From Diphasiastrum complanatum (lineage: Eukaryota > Streptophyta > Lycopodiopsida > Lycopodiales > Lycopodiaceae), in the NCBI GenBank assembly GCA_029204225.1, contig CM055095.1:70901957-70965956 (forward strand): a DNA stretch of 64,000 nucleotides, in the 5' to 3' direction. A program made the position numbers and the translations under genes. The notes under the pieces were generated by a model. It was not told where the DNA came from, did no database searches, and saw only the letters and a list, made by a program, of their open reading frames with translations. Position 1 is the first letter of the stretch; each line of letters starts with the position of its first letter. This document shows positions 37,801 to 48,925 of this stretch, one piece after another.

Positions 37801-37855
37801 TTTTTTGCCTCAGAAGCCCTCATTTCCAGGCATTGGGCACTGCTGAGGCAAAAAA
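37801..37855. repeat. Hairpin with TTTTTTGCCTCAG arms
   Basis: Perfect 13-bp inverted repeat, TTTTTTGCCTCAG (37801-37813) and CTGAGGCAAAAAA (37843-37855). The loop contains AAGCCCTCATTTCCAG, also found in the next hairpin. Confidence 0.8.
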
Positions 37856-37860
37856 TTTTG

Positions 37861-37916
37861 CCTCATAAGCCCTCATTTCTAGCACGCCGGCGGGCTGGAA
37901 ATAAGGGGTTTTGAGG
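37861..37916. repeat. GC-rich hairpin 2
   Basis: Two 28-bp arms with no loop (37861-37888 and 37889-37916), centred on GCACGCC/GGCGGGC, with a few mismatches. Confidence 0.8.
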
Positions 37917-38518
37917 AATTTTTTTTTTGCCTCAGATAGCTCATTTTTGTGCTCACCTGACTTGACTGTGCTGATGAATCCTTGCACGGTGCACTTGATT
38001 GTGCAGTGTGCTGAATCCTTTCAGTAGACACGTTAACGACTTGAAGCTCAAGGACTGGCGTTTTGCAACAATAATACTCAGTGCAATGCGAATGCGTCTC
38101 AGACATCAACAAAGAGCAGACATAAATAAGCAATGAGCACTTCTTGAAATACAAGCAAGGGTAAATACAAAAGGCAAAAACAATAAAAGCAAAGCCATCG
38201 TTTCATCCAGGGACCAGAAGTAGATGTTTCAGGCATGTCGTGGACAACAACAATGCATTGCATTTCCATGGCCCCCGTCTCTTACTCGTCTCTTACTCGC
38301 ACGATAGCGATGACGTGCGACCCAATCTTGGGCAGCCACGTGTTTTCAGGTATTTTCTGTGGCTGCTCAGGATTTTTCAGGCGGCAGCCCAAAATTTTTT
38401 GCGGTCCCGCGAATTTTTTGCGGCTCGTCATCAGCTGATTGCCACGTGACAAATCTTTTGTTATCCCATAATAAACTCCAATATTTGCCTGATGAGCTAT
38501 ATATGTGAAATTGCAGGG

Positions 38519-38555
38519 GCGGGCCTGTCCACGCGTCGACACCCCACAGGCCCGC
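38519..38555. repeat. GC-rich hairpin 3
   Basis: Perfect 10-bp arms GCGGGCCTGT (38519-38528) and ACAGGCCCGC (38546-38555) with a 17-base loop. Confidence 0.75.
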
Positions 38556-38579
38556 TCGTTACCTCGGACCCGTGCCAAT

Positions 38580-39229
38580 TGTGAAAGATTTCAGATCCTT
38601 AAGATCCAATCTACTTGAATGATCTTTGGTTAGAAAGAGAAATACACTACCAATTTCACCAATGTAGAAAAAATCAGCATCTACACACAATTTGAGATGC
38701 AAACACCAATAGAACTTGATCAAACTTGAATGAAATGATTATGTACTGTTGCTGTCCGTACAAAACCAGCAAGCTACTGTATCTCAACGTGTGGATCCAA
38801 AAATAGCAAATATAGATCATTCTACACATAGAATTGCAAGCAATCACCAAGATAGTGCACCAATGGATAGTAGAACCCAAGAGAACCATGTATAAGCATG
38901 AAATGAGATAGAGAAGAGAGAAGATGACTCTCTCCATGAGTTACATCCTTTTATAGCAGGTCCAAACCCTATTTGGCCACTTGGCTTTCCCACCAAAATG
39001 CTAACCCTACCAATTTTGGGTCTAGATTCAATGTACCCAACTTATTCAAATTGAATCTACTCAAACTCGCATTCTATCTTTCCCACACTTTCAAAAAGTG
39101 TTTATTCAAATGAAATTTAGACTAATGAACTTTGAAAAGTCAACCTCTAAGTCTAAAACAAGTTTTGGCCTCAATATGCCAAATATGGAAATATTGCAAA
39201 ATGTGATGAAACTAGTTGAATCTTTCACA
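38580..39229 (-). repeat. 3' LTR of element 5
   Basis: TGTGAAAGATTTCAG to GAATCTTTCACA. The minus-strand purine tract GAAGAGGGAG (39230-39239) follows, so this is the 3' LTR. Confidence 0.95.
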
Positions 39230-39240
39230 CTCCCTCTTCA

Positions 39241-39834
39241 ACTAGTTTTAGCATAGACTTTGATAATACTCCAAGTGAAGTCCTATGCTTCATGAACAAC
39301 TCTTTTCCCAATGCTTTGGTGAAGATATCAGCTACACATTCCCTTGAAGACACATGTTGAAGCTCCAACTCCTTTGCAATGACTCGCTCCCTCACAAAAT
39401 GATATTGTATCTCAATATGCTTGCTCCTAACATGAAAGATAGGATTGGATGCCATTTTTTGGGCTGATTGATTGTCACAAAAGATGATTGGGCTCTATGA
39501 AAAATACAGCAAGTGAAGATCCTTGATCATCCTCTTGATCCATACCATCTCCTTTGTGCAATGTGTAAGAGCTTTGTACAAAGCCTCACTAGATGACAAT
39601 GAGATAGTGGCTTGTTTCTTTGACATCCATGATATAGCTCCATCACCTATGAAAATACAATAAGCACTAATGGATTTCCTATCCATTACATCTCCAGCAT
39701 AGTCCGAATCTGAAAAACTAAAAAAAGATTAGGTGATGATCCCTCATACAATATGCCAAAATCTCGAGTTCCAATGATGTACCTCAAAACTTGCCTTCCT
39801 AGCTTCCAATGCTCCTAGCATAGTTTTTGCCAAT
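39241..39834 (-). pseudogene. Copia RT tail and RNase H (element 5)
   Basis: Resumes Copia homology at HWKLGRQVLRYIIGTRDFGI (about 39770-39830), one frameshift before FSDSDYAGDVMDRKS, then SWMSKKQATISLSSSEALYK. A TAG stop sits at 39492-39494, then CDNQSAQKMASNPIFHVRSK and VADIFTKALGKELF. The end overlaps the start of the polypurine tract. Catalytic RNase H Asp and Glu words are visible, but the stop and frameshift make it non-functional as read. Confidence 0.88.
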
Positions 39835-40880
39835 AGAACTTTGATCCATCATAAGAATGATCTTCTTCCTAAGAATAGATCTCCTTTCAATGATCATGTA
39901 ATGCTCAAAATAGAAACAACCATAATCGATATAGAGAATAGTGTCCACTTGGGATGCTTCACTATTTCTTACATCAATTTTTCATGTAAAAATGTGACTA
40001 GAACATGAAGAATCAAATAGAATGTAAATGAAATGATTCCACCATGCTTCCAACTCTGAACTCTCTGGAAAAATACAGCAAACAAACAATAAATGTGAGT
40101 GATCAACTTTTGCTTGCATGTCTCCTCCTCCTTTGTCCTTTGTTGCCTTGTATCCACCATGATACTCCATGAATGAGCCTCCATCTTCATCTTGCCACAA
40201 GAAACCATCAAACCTTGGAAATCCATGAGTAGGTGAGTACATTAATGATGCCAATCTAGCACCACATGACTCTATAAACCAAGTAGTTTGCACTAGTCCA
40301 TCTTCAAGATCTACTTGACACAAGAAAATGACCATGAATTCACCAAAAATTGACAATCTCCAAGTATTGGCACCAAGTAGCTCAACACTTGAGAACTTAG
40401 CCATGGATGAGTGACATAATGAACCTCCAATAGCTTCATTTCCATCAGCAAAATCAGCCAAGAATGCTAGTACAAATCCAACATCGAAATAATGCTCACC
40501 AATGTAGCTAGTTTTACCATATCTTGACAATTTGCACACATCCACATGAAATTGCTCAAACTTGAGATAGAACAAGTAAATTAAACTTGAACAACACTTT
40601 CTTGCTGCTCCTTTGACCTTACTTGAGTCTTCAATATGCTGCAAAAACAGATCCATAACACCCTTGCCAATTACCTCTCCTTTGATGCTCTTGACTAGCT
40701 CCAAATTGCCAACTTCCCTTTTGACTAGTTGAAGCGCTTTGAGATCAACCTCTTGATCTTCAACTTGACCATCAAAGTCATTGAACAAAATTTGTTTTCC
40801 AGATCCATTACTTGATTTTACAGCAAGATAACATCCATCCACTTGCATAGCTCCATGTACACAAGAAGATCTTCCAAAAA
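39835..40880 (-). CDS. Non-retroviral in-frame insert replacing RT (element 5)
   Basis: Where element 5 should read TW-LVDLP and continue into RT, the frame passes from LMKNRTF straight into about 299 codons of unrelated protein ending at 39982, without a stop. A further 150 bp follows before Copia homology returns. The insert protein begins FGRSSCVHGAMQVDGCYL. Its middle is mixed hydrophobic (FDVGFVLAFLADFADGNEA, LSIFGEFMVIFLCQVDLEDG), and its last part is aromatic and Gly/Asp-rich (RFDGFLWQDEDGGSFMEYHG). I see no YVDD, no zinc finger and no known domain. It could be a transduplicated host fragment or a piece of another repeat. The open frame could reflect coding origin or simply youth. Whether it is translated as a gag-pol fusion is unknown, because two frameshifts upstream would prevent it in this copy. 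Confidence 0.6.
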
Positions 40881-41669
40881 ATGTTCTATTTTTCATAAGA
40901 GATCGATACTCAAGATCCATTGCTTGGATCCACTCCTCTTCTTTCCTTGCTTGATCTACAATTGTAGGATCATCCAAAGAGGTTAGGAAAGCAACATAAT
41001 TTCCAGAAACTACTTGCTTACCCTTTTGATCATATGTGATCCTTGAAGGTACTTGTCTTTCTCTTGATGTTCTCCTTGGATTTTGACTTGATGAAGGTCC
41101 ATCATCACCACCATCCAAAGTAGGATCCTTCTCATCAACATCAAGAATGTTAGATCCATCTAGTTTACCATTAATCATGCTTGAATACACCTTTGGAATG
41201 TTTCCCTCATAAAAAATGACATCTCTACCAACAATCACTTTGTTAGTAGAAGGAATGTAAACCTTGTAGGCTTTACTCACCTCACTATATCCAACAAAAA
41301 TACCTCTTCTTGAAGATGGATCCTCCTTGGTCCTATCATCAAGAGTAATGTTGACATAGCATGTGCATCCAAGGGTTCTTAGAAAGTTGACACTCGACCT
41401 CCTCTTGAATAGCATCTGAAAAGGTGTCCTTCCATCCAAAATATCACTCGGCCACCTATTGCCAAGAAATTGGCACACAACAAAACTTGATCCCAAAATG
41501 GTTTGTCAAGATTAGCACTTAACCTCATAGATTTAGCACTTTCACATAAAGTTCTATTCTTCCTTTCAGCCACTCCATTTTGTTGTGGGGTCCTTGATGT
41601 TGTATACTCCCTCTTGATCCCATGCTCATCACAAAAGGCCTTGAAATATGTACTCACCACCATTGTCAC
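40881..41669 (-). pseudogene. Copia integrase C-terminal half (element 5)
   Basis: Minus strand. After a frameshift near 41650, the integrase continues as FCDEHGIKREYTTSRTPQQN with GVAERKNR, so the catalytic Glu is present. A second shift near 41470 returns to the original frame: NRWPSDILDGRTPFQMLFKR, DDRTKEDPSSRRGIFVGY, then a Ser/Asp-rich linker and the pre-RT segment EEEWIQAMDLEYRSLMKNRT. The two shifts compensate each other. Confidence 0.88.
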
Positions 41670-43356
41670 CTCTCAAGCACTTGACCTTTGCGGAGAATTG
41701 GTTCTCCCTTGCATTCTTGAACTTGACAAAGACATCACACACTTCATCCTTGCTCTTTAGTATATAGATCCAACAAAATCTACTAAAATCATCAATGAAT
41801 GTTACATACATCTTAACTCCACTATTGCTAATTGTAGTAAATCCATGAATATCCGAATGTACAAGTTGAAAAGGCTTTGTAGATCTAGAAATAGATCTAG
41901 TATAAGGTAGTCTATGTGACTTAGACAAAGCACAAGACTCACAAACATGCTTTTCATTACTTAAGGAACTTGGAAGACCAATCACAACCTTCTTCCTTGC
42001 CATTACCTCCAATGACTTGAAGTTGAGGTGTCCCATCCTTTTGTGCCAAACCTCTTGAATAGAAATTTGCTCCCTTGCAACACATCCAACTTGGTTAGCA
42101 ATAACACAAGCATCAAGTTTGAACAACTTCTCTTGCCTTTTATCTTTTCCAATCAAGACATCCTTCCTTTTGATCAAACAAGCATCTCCATCAAACTCCA
42201 CCTTGAGGCCCTTACTTAGCATTTGACTCACACTAAGCAAATTCTTGGTAATAGATGGAATAAACAAGACATCCTCCAAATGAACATTCCTATTTGTAGA
42301 GAGAGAAATAAAAATTGTGCCAATCCCTTTGATTGCACACTCACCATTATTTGCCGTGTAGATCACCCTCTTGTCATCTCCATATACCAACAAAGAAGTG
42401 AAGTACTCTTTGTGAAAGGTCATGTGTGAACTTGCTCCACTATCAATCCACCAAGGATCTAGATCTCCATCATTAGCAAGCATACATGAAGACATCACAA
42501 AAGCATCATCATTTGCATCTTGCACATCCAAACCATCCTCATCAAGAGTAAGATTACCTTGCTTGTCTCCTTGATCTCTCTTCTTCTTGTAGCACTCACT
42601 TGCAAAGTGTCCTTTGATGCCACAATAGAAGCACTTGAGCTTTGATCTATCCTTCTTTTTGCCACTTGAAGAAGCATCCACTTGATCTTGCCCTTTAGAC
42701 CACTTGCTTTTGGTTTTGCCCTTGAATTTGCCCTTTGTGAACATAGCATCCTCTTGAAGTGTCGATGTAGATCCACCTCTTGCTTGAAGCCTATATTCCT
42801 CATTGATCAAGATCTCTTGAAGATCCATCAAACTTGGCAAAGTCTTTTGAATAGCAATACTTTGAACAATGTTAGCATGAGCATCCAACAAGCCATTAAG
42901 AATCACTTGAATAAGCTCTTCTTCCTTAATGCTTTCATCTATGCAAGCTAACTCATCATTCAATGCTTTCATTCTCAAAACAAAAGTACTTGGACTTTCT
43001 TCATTCTTTTGCAAACAAGAAAAGATTTGCCTTCTTAGAGTCAACACTCTAGAAGTAGACTTGGATTTATAAATCTTCTTCAATGAATTCCAAGCTTCCA
43101 AAGATGATGTGCACTTATCAACTTCCTTGAGAAGTTCATTGGTAACATTCATCTTTATCATGTGTAGAGCCTTCTTGGCCCTCTTTTCATACCTCAATTG
43201 ATTTTGTTGTGTTGCTGGTCTCTCCTCCAAACCTACAACAATATCCAAAACATCATTCATCTCAAGAAGTGACTCCATCCTCACTTTCCATAATGAATAG
43301 TTTCTTGAGGTAAGCCTATCATTGGCTTCCAACATGACTCCAATTGAGGTTGCCAT
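41629..43356 (-). CDS. Copia gag-protease-integrase N-half (element 5)
   Basis: 575-codon open frame starting MATSIGVMLEANDRLTSRN, a natural gag start. The gag domain has NYSLWKVRMESLL and LELVQVILNGL-like words (EELIQVILNGL). The zinc knuckle CFYCGIKGHFASEC is at residues 242-255 and the protease DSG at 305-307. The integrase HHCC region is VWHKRMGHL with CESCALSKSH, and the first catalytic Asp is in LVHSDIHG, then FIDDFSRFCWIYIL and RGDNGGEYI. It ends by frameshift. Closely related in layout to elements 1 and 7 but clearly a different family member. Confidence 0.93.
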   Translation of the reverse strand: MATSIGVMLEANDRLTSRNYSLWKVRMESLLEMNDVLDIVVGLEERPATQQNQLRYEKRAKKALHMIKMNVTNELLKEVDKCTSSLEAWNSLKKIYKSKSTSRVLTLRRQIFSCLQKNEESPSTFVLRMKALNDELACIDESIKEEELIQVILNGLLDAHANIVQSIAIQKTLPSLMDLQEILINEEYRLQARGGSTSTLQEDAMFTKGKFKGKTKSKWSKGQDQVDASSSGKKKDRSKLKCFYCGIKGHFASECYKKKRDQGDKQGNLTLDEDGLDVQDANDDAFVMSSCMLANDGDLDPWWIDSGASSHMTFHKEYFTSLLVYGDDKRVIYTANNGECAIKGIGTIFISLSTNRNVHLEDVLFIPSITKNLLSVSQMLSKGLKVEFDGDACLIKRKDVLIGKDKRQEKLFKLDACVIANQVGCVAREQISIQEVWHKRMGHLNFKSLEVMARKKVVIGLPSSLSNEKHVCESCALSKSHRLPYTRSISRSTKPFQLVHSDIHGFTTISNSGVKMYVTFIDDFSRFCWIYILKSKDEVCDVFVKFKNARENQFSAKVKCLRGDNGGEYIFQGLL

Positions 43357-43928
43357 GTAGCAATGACCTGATCTTCTCTTTCAACCTATTTCAATGCACA
43401 AATCACTCCTTTGAACAACAACAAATGCTTTCAAAAGGAATCACCAAGATTTGAAACTATCTCACAAATTCTCTTCTAGCACTTATCCAAGCAAATCAAC
43501 ACACTGATCAACCTATGATCTATCCTCAATCTAATGACTTTTGCCACTTCCTAAGATTGAAATACACTCAAATGAAGTCCAGCAACCTCACTATCTAGAG
43601 ATCCAATCAAAATTAGGGTTTTGACAAAATCACAAAAATTGACTATTCCAAAGCTACATGCAAATGCTGAAAATTTGATATGCAATCTATAAGCCACCAC
43701 TTAGGCTGAACCAATGATCCAAAAATCGGCCAAATCCAGCAAGTGAATTCAAAAAATGGAATTTAACAAGTATATTGACCTATTTAGTGTTTTGGTCTAC
43801 AAAAGATCCAATCTACAAAAGCAAAAAATCCGATTTTGGTGTAGAATCCTCTCTAGCATGCTCTAGACTTGATATCTTCACCAAATCATTGATAGATCTG
43901 ATTTCCTCCTTTATAACCTGAAACACAA

Positions 43929-43940
43929 GCTCTGATACCA
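43929..43940 (-). promoter_or_regulatory. Primer binding site, tRNA-iMet type (element 5)
   Basis: The minus strand reads TGGTATCAGAGC directly inside the 5' LTR. The interval 43357-43928 is the untranslated leader, with no gene. Confidence 0.93.
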
Positions 43941-44590
43941 TGTGAAAGATTTCAGATCCTTAAGATCCAATCTACTTGAATGATCTTTGGTTAGAAAGAG
44001 AAATACACTACCAATTTCACCAATGTAGAAAAAACAGCATCTACACACAATTTGAGATGCAAACACTAATAGAACTTGATCAAACTTGAATGAAATGATT
44101 ATGTACTGTTGCTGTCCGTACAAAACTAGCAAGCTATGGTATTTCACACGTGTGGATCCAAAAATAGCAAATATAGATCATTCTACACATAGAATTGCAA
44201 GCAATCACCAAGATAGTGCACCAATGGATAGTAGAATCCAAGAGAACCATGTATAAGCATGAAATGAGATAGAGAAGAGAGAAGATGACTCTCTCCACGA
44301 GTTACATCCTTTTATAACAGGTCCAAACCCTATTTGGCCACTTGGCTTTCCCACCAAAATGCTAACCCTACCAATTTTGGGTCTAGATTCAATGTACCCA
44401 ACTTATTCAAATTGAATCTACTCAAACTCGCATTCTATCTTTCCCACACTTTCAAAAAGTGTTTATTCAAGTGAAATTTAGACTAATGAACTTTGAAAAG
44501 TCAACCTCTAAGTCTAAAACAAGTTTTGGCCTCAAGATGCCAAATATGGAAATATTGCAAAATGTGATGAAACTAGTTGAATCTTTCACA
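43941..44590 (-). repeat. 5' LTR of element 5
   Basis: Partner of 38580-39229, 650 bp, ending at the right copy of TSD CCAAT. Confidence 0.95.
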
Positions 44591-44631
44591 CCAATAAGCG
44601 CCAATGATGGCCTAGCCTCAGAAGCCCTCAT

Positions 44632-44655
44632 TTCCAGCACGCCGGCGTGCTGGAA
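44632..44655. repeat. GC-rich hairpin 4
   Basis: Perfect 24-bp palindrome, TTCCAGCACGCC/GGCGTGCTGGAA. It is preceded by CAGAAGCCCTCA, the same phrase found at 37811. Removing element 5 brings it to within about 80 bp of hairpin 3. Confidence 0.85.
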
Positions 44656-44659
44656 GCGT

Positions 44660-46610
44660 GCTGAAGCAAAATTGCAGTGTTCAAACTACATTCCATTGGA
44701 TGAATGATCCCTAGAGAAATTTGTAGCGTTTCTAGGATTTCTTAGACAAGAGAGGCTTGTGAATAGTTTCATTTAGTCGTATGATTTCTTCTTAAGTGAG
44801 AGAGAACCAAATTAAAGTAGTTGCCAAGGTTTACGCTAGTGTATTAGTGATCAATATTGTGAATTGAAGTTCTTTTCACAATACATAGATCTTTTCTAGT
44901 TGTGCATTGGTAGAAGTAATCTTAATGTAATGATCTTAAAAAGATAATTTGTATACAAAGACGTCAAATAGACCTTTTGTATCAAATTAGGAGTTAGACA
45001 AAAAATTTAGGACTTTTTAAAATCTAATAGTCTTTGCTCATTACCTGCCAATACCTCACATATTTGAAACCGTATAAACGGTTATATTAGGTCACCTTGA
45101 AAATTTTGGAATTTTGAATTTGAGAAATAAACTAAGGATAACTTGGTGATTGAACCAGAATCTAATGCTTCTTAATTGATTGGATTGAGGTTAATATATC
45201 TAGGACATTGAGTGAACTTACACTTTGAATAAAATCATTTTCAACAAAACTATTTTTTTAATGGATGTACCTTTTATACAAATTTATAATGTGAATTCAT
45301 TGGAACTATTTGTCTATGCTTGGGTGCAGTGGAGTGGATATAGGAAAAGTTTTGCTTGTTTGTTTATAAGCATATTTTTTTCAAATATAATTCCATTATG
45401 CTTATGTATGGGTTCACGTAAGATATTGATTTAGAGCATACAATTTCTGGTATGACATTACTTTTATGTTGGAAGTGGATCTAATTACATTGTAAATATT
45501 GCTAAAATCATGCATGCACCATGGCGTACACCAATCTTCAATAAACAATTTGATGTAGATTAATTTTCATAAAACTTTAAGCTATTTATGATTGATTGGA
45601 GGTGGGAAATGAAGTCTAGTTGGGAAAATTTAAGCATGTACTTCCTAATAAAATTGTTGATTTTTACATTGGTAATTTTCTTATGAAGTCATTCGAGGAT
45701 GATCTCCTTTCTTACATGGATGACCAATTTAAGTTGAGGATATACCATCTTTAAATCCCTCATGATCTAGAGTATTGACTCAAGAGAATAGTAATTGATG
45801 AATCACATTATTATTCAATACGTGACAAATTGATTGAATGTCAACATATGATGTTGCTTCTTGGAAGTGTTTAGATATAATTTTGATTCCACTTATGATG
45901 ATAAAAATAAAGAGGGGAAGTATGCCATTTAACCCTAGTTGAATAGGCCTTGGCAATGGGTATCGTAAATACCTCAATTAGTGGTTAAAGGCCTCACGAA
46001 TGCTATATATGATAATATCTATTGATATTACTTGTCATGACTTGGAGGCTAGTATTAGGAAGATGGCACATTGAGTTCAGACATTGGGAGGTGGAATTAC
46101 TAGATATACTAGGTCAATGACCTTTGATTTGCTAGTATAACTAGTTTGGGAGTGCATATATGTCATATTTTTTTTTCTTTTAATGCGACGATATATGATA
46201 GCATTAGCTTTCATTATGTATGACATTGGGCCTTGTCAACAACATTGGAGCACAAGGCTTTGAGGTATGTCTGCTATGCAGCGACTAAGACTTGTGGTTA
46301 TGCCTTTGTAACAATAGTTGGGTGTACATTATGGTCATGGGCCAACTATAGTCTAGTGAGATAAACCTGACTCAAGGTTGACTTTGGTTGACTTTGGTTG
46401 TAGTTAGGTCTGCGTATGATGTGAATCATAGACAAAACTATGAAATTAAAGATGAAATTCTCATAAAGTGTCGATATGCATGAAATTCAATGGTAAAAGA
46501 GTATGCAAAGTTTGCTCCCCAACATGACTACTACACTTGTTATATGCAACTCATGTGGTTGCCTTTTGTTAGTGGGATAGCCAAGCTAACACATGCTAGC
46601 TAGGCTCTTT
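44660..46610. other. Gene-free AT-rich interval
   Basis: No supported gene on either strand. Short frames around 45225-45434 lack any motif. Confidence 0.4.
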
Positions 46611-46810
46611 ATGCTATATTTTGTAGCAAAGCCTCAACTATAGATAACATATGTGTGGAAGTTACAACCACCCTTATTCAACTTGACTACCATGATATAC
46701 TATACTATTTTCAAGGACGGCTATGCTTATCATGTTATGCTATGTAGCAGAGCCTCAACCATAGATGACATCTATGTGGAAGCAACAACCATCCTATTCA
46801 ACTTGGCTAC
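46611..46810. repeat. Two-copy tandem repeat (about 124-bp spacing)
   Basis: The phrase with AGCCTCAACTATAGATAACAT (46630) returns as AGCCTCAACCATAGATGACAT (46751), each followed by GTGGAAG..ACAACCA and TTCAACTTG. About 75 bp of each unit aligns. Confidence 0.8.
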
Positions 46811-46849
46811 AACTTGGCTACAATGGGGATAGTAGAACCCTTTTCACTA

Positions 46850-48526
46850 GAGGGAAACTTCCTGTTTTTATTAATAAAAGATGGGAAAACCCATCAGAGT
46901 ACAAAGATGCATGTTGAAAGCGTAAAAGCCATAAGGCGAATTGAGAAGCTGTACAACTATAACAAAGGAACAATCTCACAGAGTATCTACATAAAGCCTA
47001 CTGCTTGGTGTAAGTCGCTAGTTAAGACAGTTGGAAGTTTAGGTAGTGTAGGAAGCTGTGAAGCAGCCGTTCCTGCAAATACGACACGTCAAAGTATTGC
47101 AAGTGCCTGGGTGCGTTGTAAAGTCATAGAAACTCGTTGACGATAATAAGCCGTAATGATAGATGAAGGTGAGGCACCACGTCCATGGAGTTTCGCTGCA
47201 AAACCTGCACAAGATGATAGAAAATCAACAAATTTCTTATGCAGGAACCCATATGTTTCCAAAGCAAAAGGAATAAAGTCTTCTCTAGGAGTGCGAAGTG
47301 AATAATCTCGCTCTTTATCTAGAGATGCATGAGAAGCAGCGGCACCCTGAGTAGTTGAAGCACGGCGAAGGAGGTTAGGCCGAGAAGGATCACAACAACA
47401 ACATCCCCAAGCGTGCGAATCCCCTCGTGCGAAAGAACAAGATCAACTTGACACTGAGGCGACTGTGAATCAAACACAAACAAGATGTGGGTCTACTCCC
47501 GGACAACATGAAAGCCACACTCATGTGCAATAGATGCCAATACGTCACGAATAGAATCATGAATCGCAGTGCGCTCTCTGCCAGAAGGGCAACGCATGAG
47601 ATGAGTGCCAATAGGATCAATAGGGTGACCACAAGAACATTTTGTCAAACCAGCTAGCACTGGATGAGGGAGACCCAACCTAACCCGAAGAGCGGTGAGA
47701 AAAAAATCTGAAGAAAGGCGCAAGTGTGGAACAACAGGGCACGCAACAAGCCAAGCACTAGCACCTGGGCCTGCACAAGACAGAAGGCAAGCCCGAGTCT
47801 CATTGGAAGGTGAATCACTGAGAAGCTGAGTGAAAGCATGTGAGTGGAAGCGCTCCAAAAGATACTTTTGAAAATGAGCACACTGATGGCTAACCAAAGT
47901 TTCAAAGGGAGGAAAGAAGCCCGCACAGGTGGAGGGATGAGATCCTTGGCCGCATGAAGATGTTGTTGGAAAGGAAGAATGCATGTTTCTACATGAGCTA
48001 CTGAATCAAGAAGAATGGGCTTGTTGTCCTGCTGAAACTGAGAGATAAGTGCAGAGGCAGCAAGGGCCCAACTTCCCATAAAAGCAACTGGAGCAATAGA
48101 AGCTGTGCAAGAAAGACCAACACCTTCGGACGAAGCGAGAAGACAGAGTTGTCGCTTAACGAACTGACCATTGGAAATACGAAAGGATTCTGAACCCATC
48201 AAGCGACCCAGAATACCTGATAAAGTATTATCGAAATCCTGTAACAAAGCCAAAACATCAGGAGAGGGAGGAACACACCGTAGAATATAACTTGGCCGTT
48301 GAGCGGAGCACTGAGTGAGAATCCCTAGAGCAACTTGAGCATTGCCAAGCTTTGGTAGCAAATCAGCGTGACGAAGATGCGCGCCCAAAGTGTCCCGCAA
48401 AGAGGAAGCCACAAAATCAGAGAAACCTATAGGAATACCAAGCGCTCGAATCCCATCAACCGGAGTATTAAAACTTGTAGGTAAAGGGAGCTCAGGAAGA
48501 AGGCCCTGAGGACACAAGCAACGCAC
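46850..48526 (-). pseudogene. LINE C-terminal fragment with zinc and endonuclease-like region
   Basis: Minus strand, several frameshifts (near 47970 and 47400) and stops. The first part (47985-48526) resembles the region after RT in LINE proteins (GIRALGIPIGFSDF, LPKLGNAQVALGIL). The second part has the Cys/His cluster CSCGHPIDPIGTHLMRCPSG followed by ERTAIHDSIRDVLA, then QCQVDLVLSHEGIRTLGDVV. The latter looks like the PD-D/E-type restriction-like endonuclease arrangement of R2/Dualen-like LINEs rather than an AP endonuclease. A tail with DKERDYSLRTPREDF and ETYGFLHKKFVDFLSSC runs to about 46990, and an AT-rich 3' end lies near 46860. It is truncated at its 5' end. The clade assignment is inference. 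Confidence 0.65.
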
Positions 48527-48559
48527 TTAGAGGGAGGCAGTAGGGCTCCTTATGCTTGT

Positions 48560-48860
48560 TGGAATGTGATCTTCATCTCCATGATGGCTGACATCATGAT
48601 ATGGCATGAGTCAAGATATGTGCCATATCAGCAACTAAGTTGGCTACTACAATGCAATACTTGGCCATGCCTATTCTTAGGCCACCAAAATTGCCTTCGA
48701 ACTAAGTCAAGTGTTCTTTGTATACCCGGATGTCCTGCACATGGACTATTATGACACTCATGCAAGATTTGGGCCCTTAACTGTGTCATTCTCCGATACA
48801 CACACTTTTCCCTTACGAAACATGAGGATCAAACTCATAAAGTCCTTGAAGAGATTGAAA
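48560..48860 (-). pseudogene. Gypsy integrase HHCC fragment
   Basis: A minus-strand frame contains HECHNSPCAGHPGIQRTLDL followed by RRQFWWPKN, the typical zinc-binding start of Ty3/Gypsy integrase. The upstream piece KGKVCVSENDTVK is one frame away. It breaks off at a TGA near 48600, before the second Cys pair. Confidence 0.75.
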
Positions 48861-48925
48861 CTACCCCGGTTTTAATCATTTACTATAAGCACTCACAATG
48901 TACTCACAATATATTATATGACTTA

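Larger units (their letters stand above)
38575..44595 (-). mobile_element. Chimeric Copia retrotransposon (element 5)
   Basis: The element is 38580-44590 (6011 bp) with 650-bp LTRs at each end and TSD CCAAT (38575-38579 and 44591-44595). It carries a tRNA-iMet primer site, a polypurine tract, and minus-strand gag-PR-INT. The RT core is missing and replaced by about 1.05 kb of unrelated sequence; RNase H resumes after it. LTRs differ at about a dozen positions (roughly 2%). It must have been copied in trans if it moved in this form. Confidence 0.95.

Noticed and set aside
37500-37916. CRISPR-like array from the repeated hairpin phrases
   Set aside because: Spacing is irregular, units are palindromic and diverged, and the surrounding DNA is plant nuclear.
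44459-44707. 82-codon frame across the LTR end
   Set aside because: It runs from the 5' LTR of element 5 over the TSD into the hairpin region, so it is accidental.
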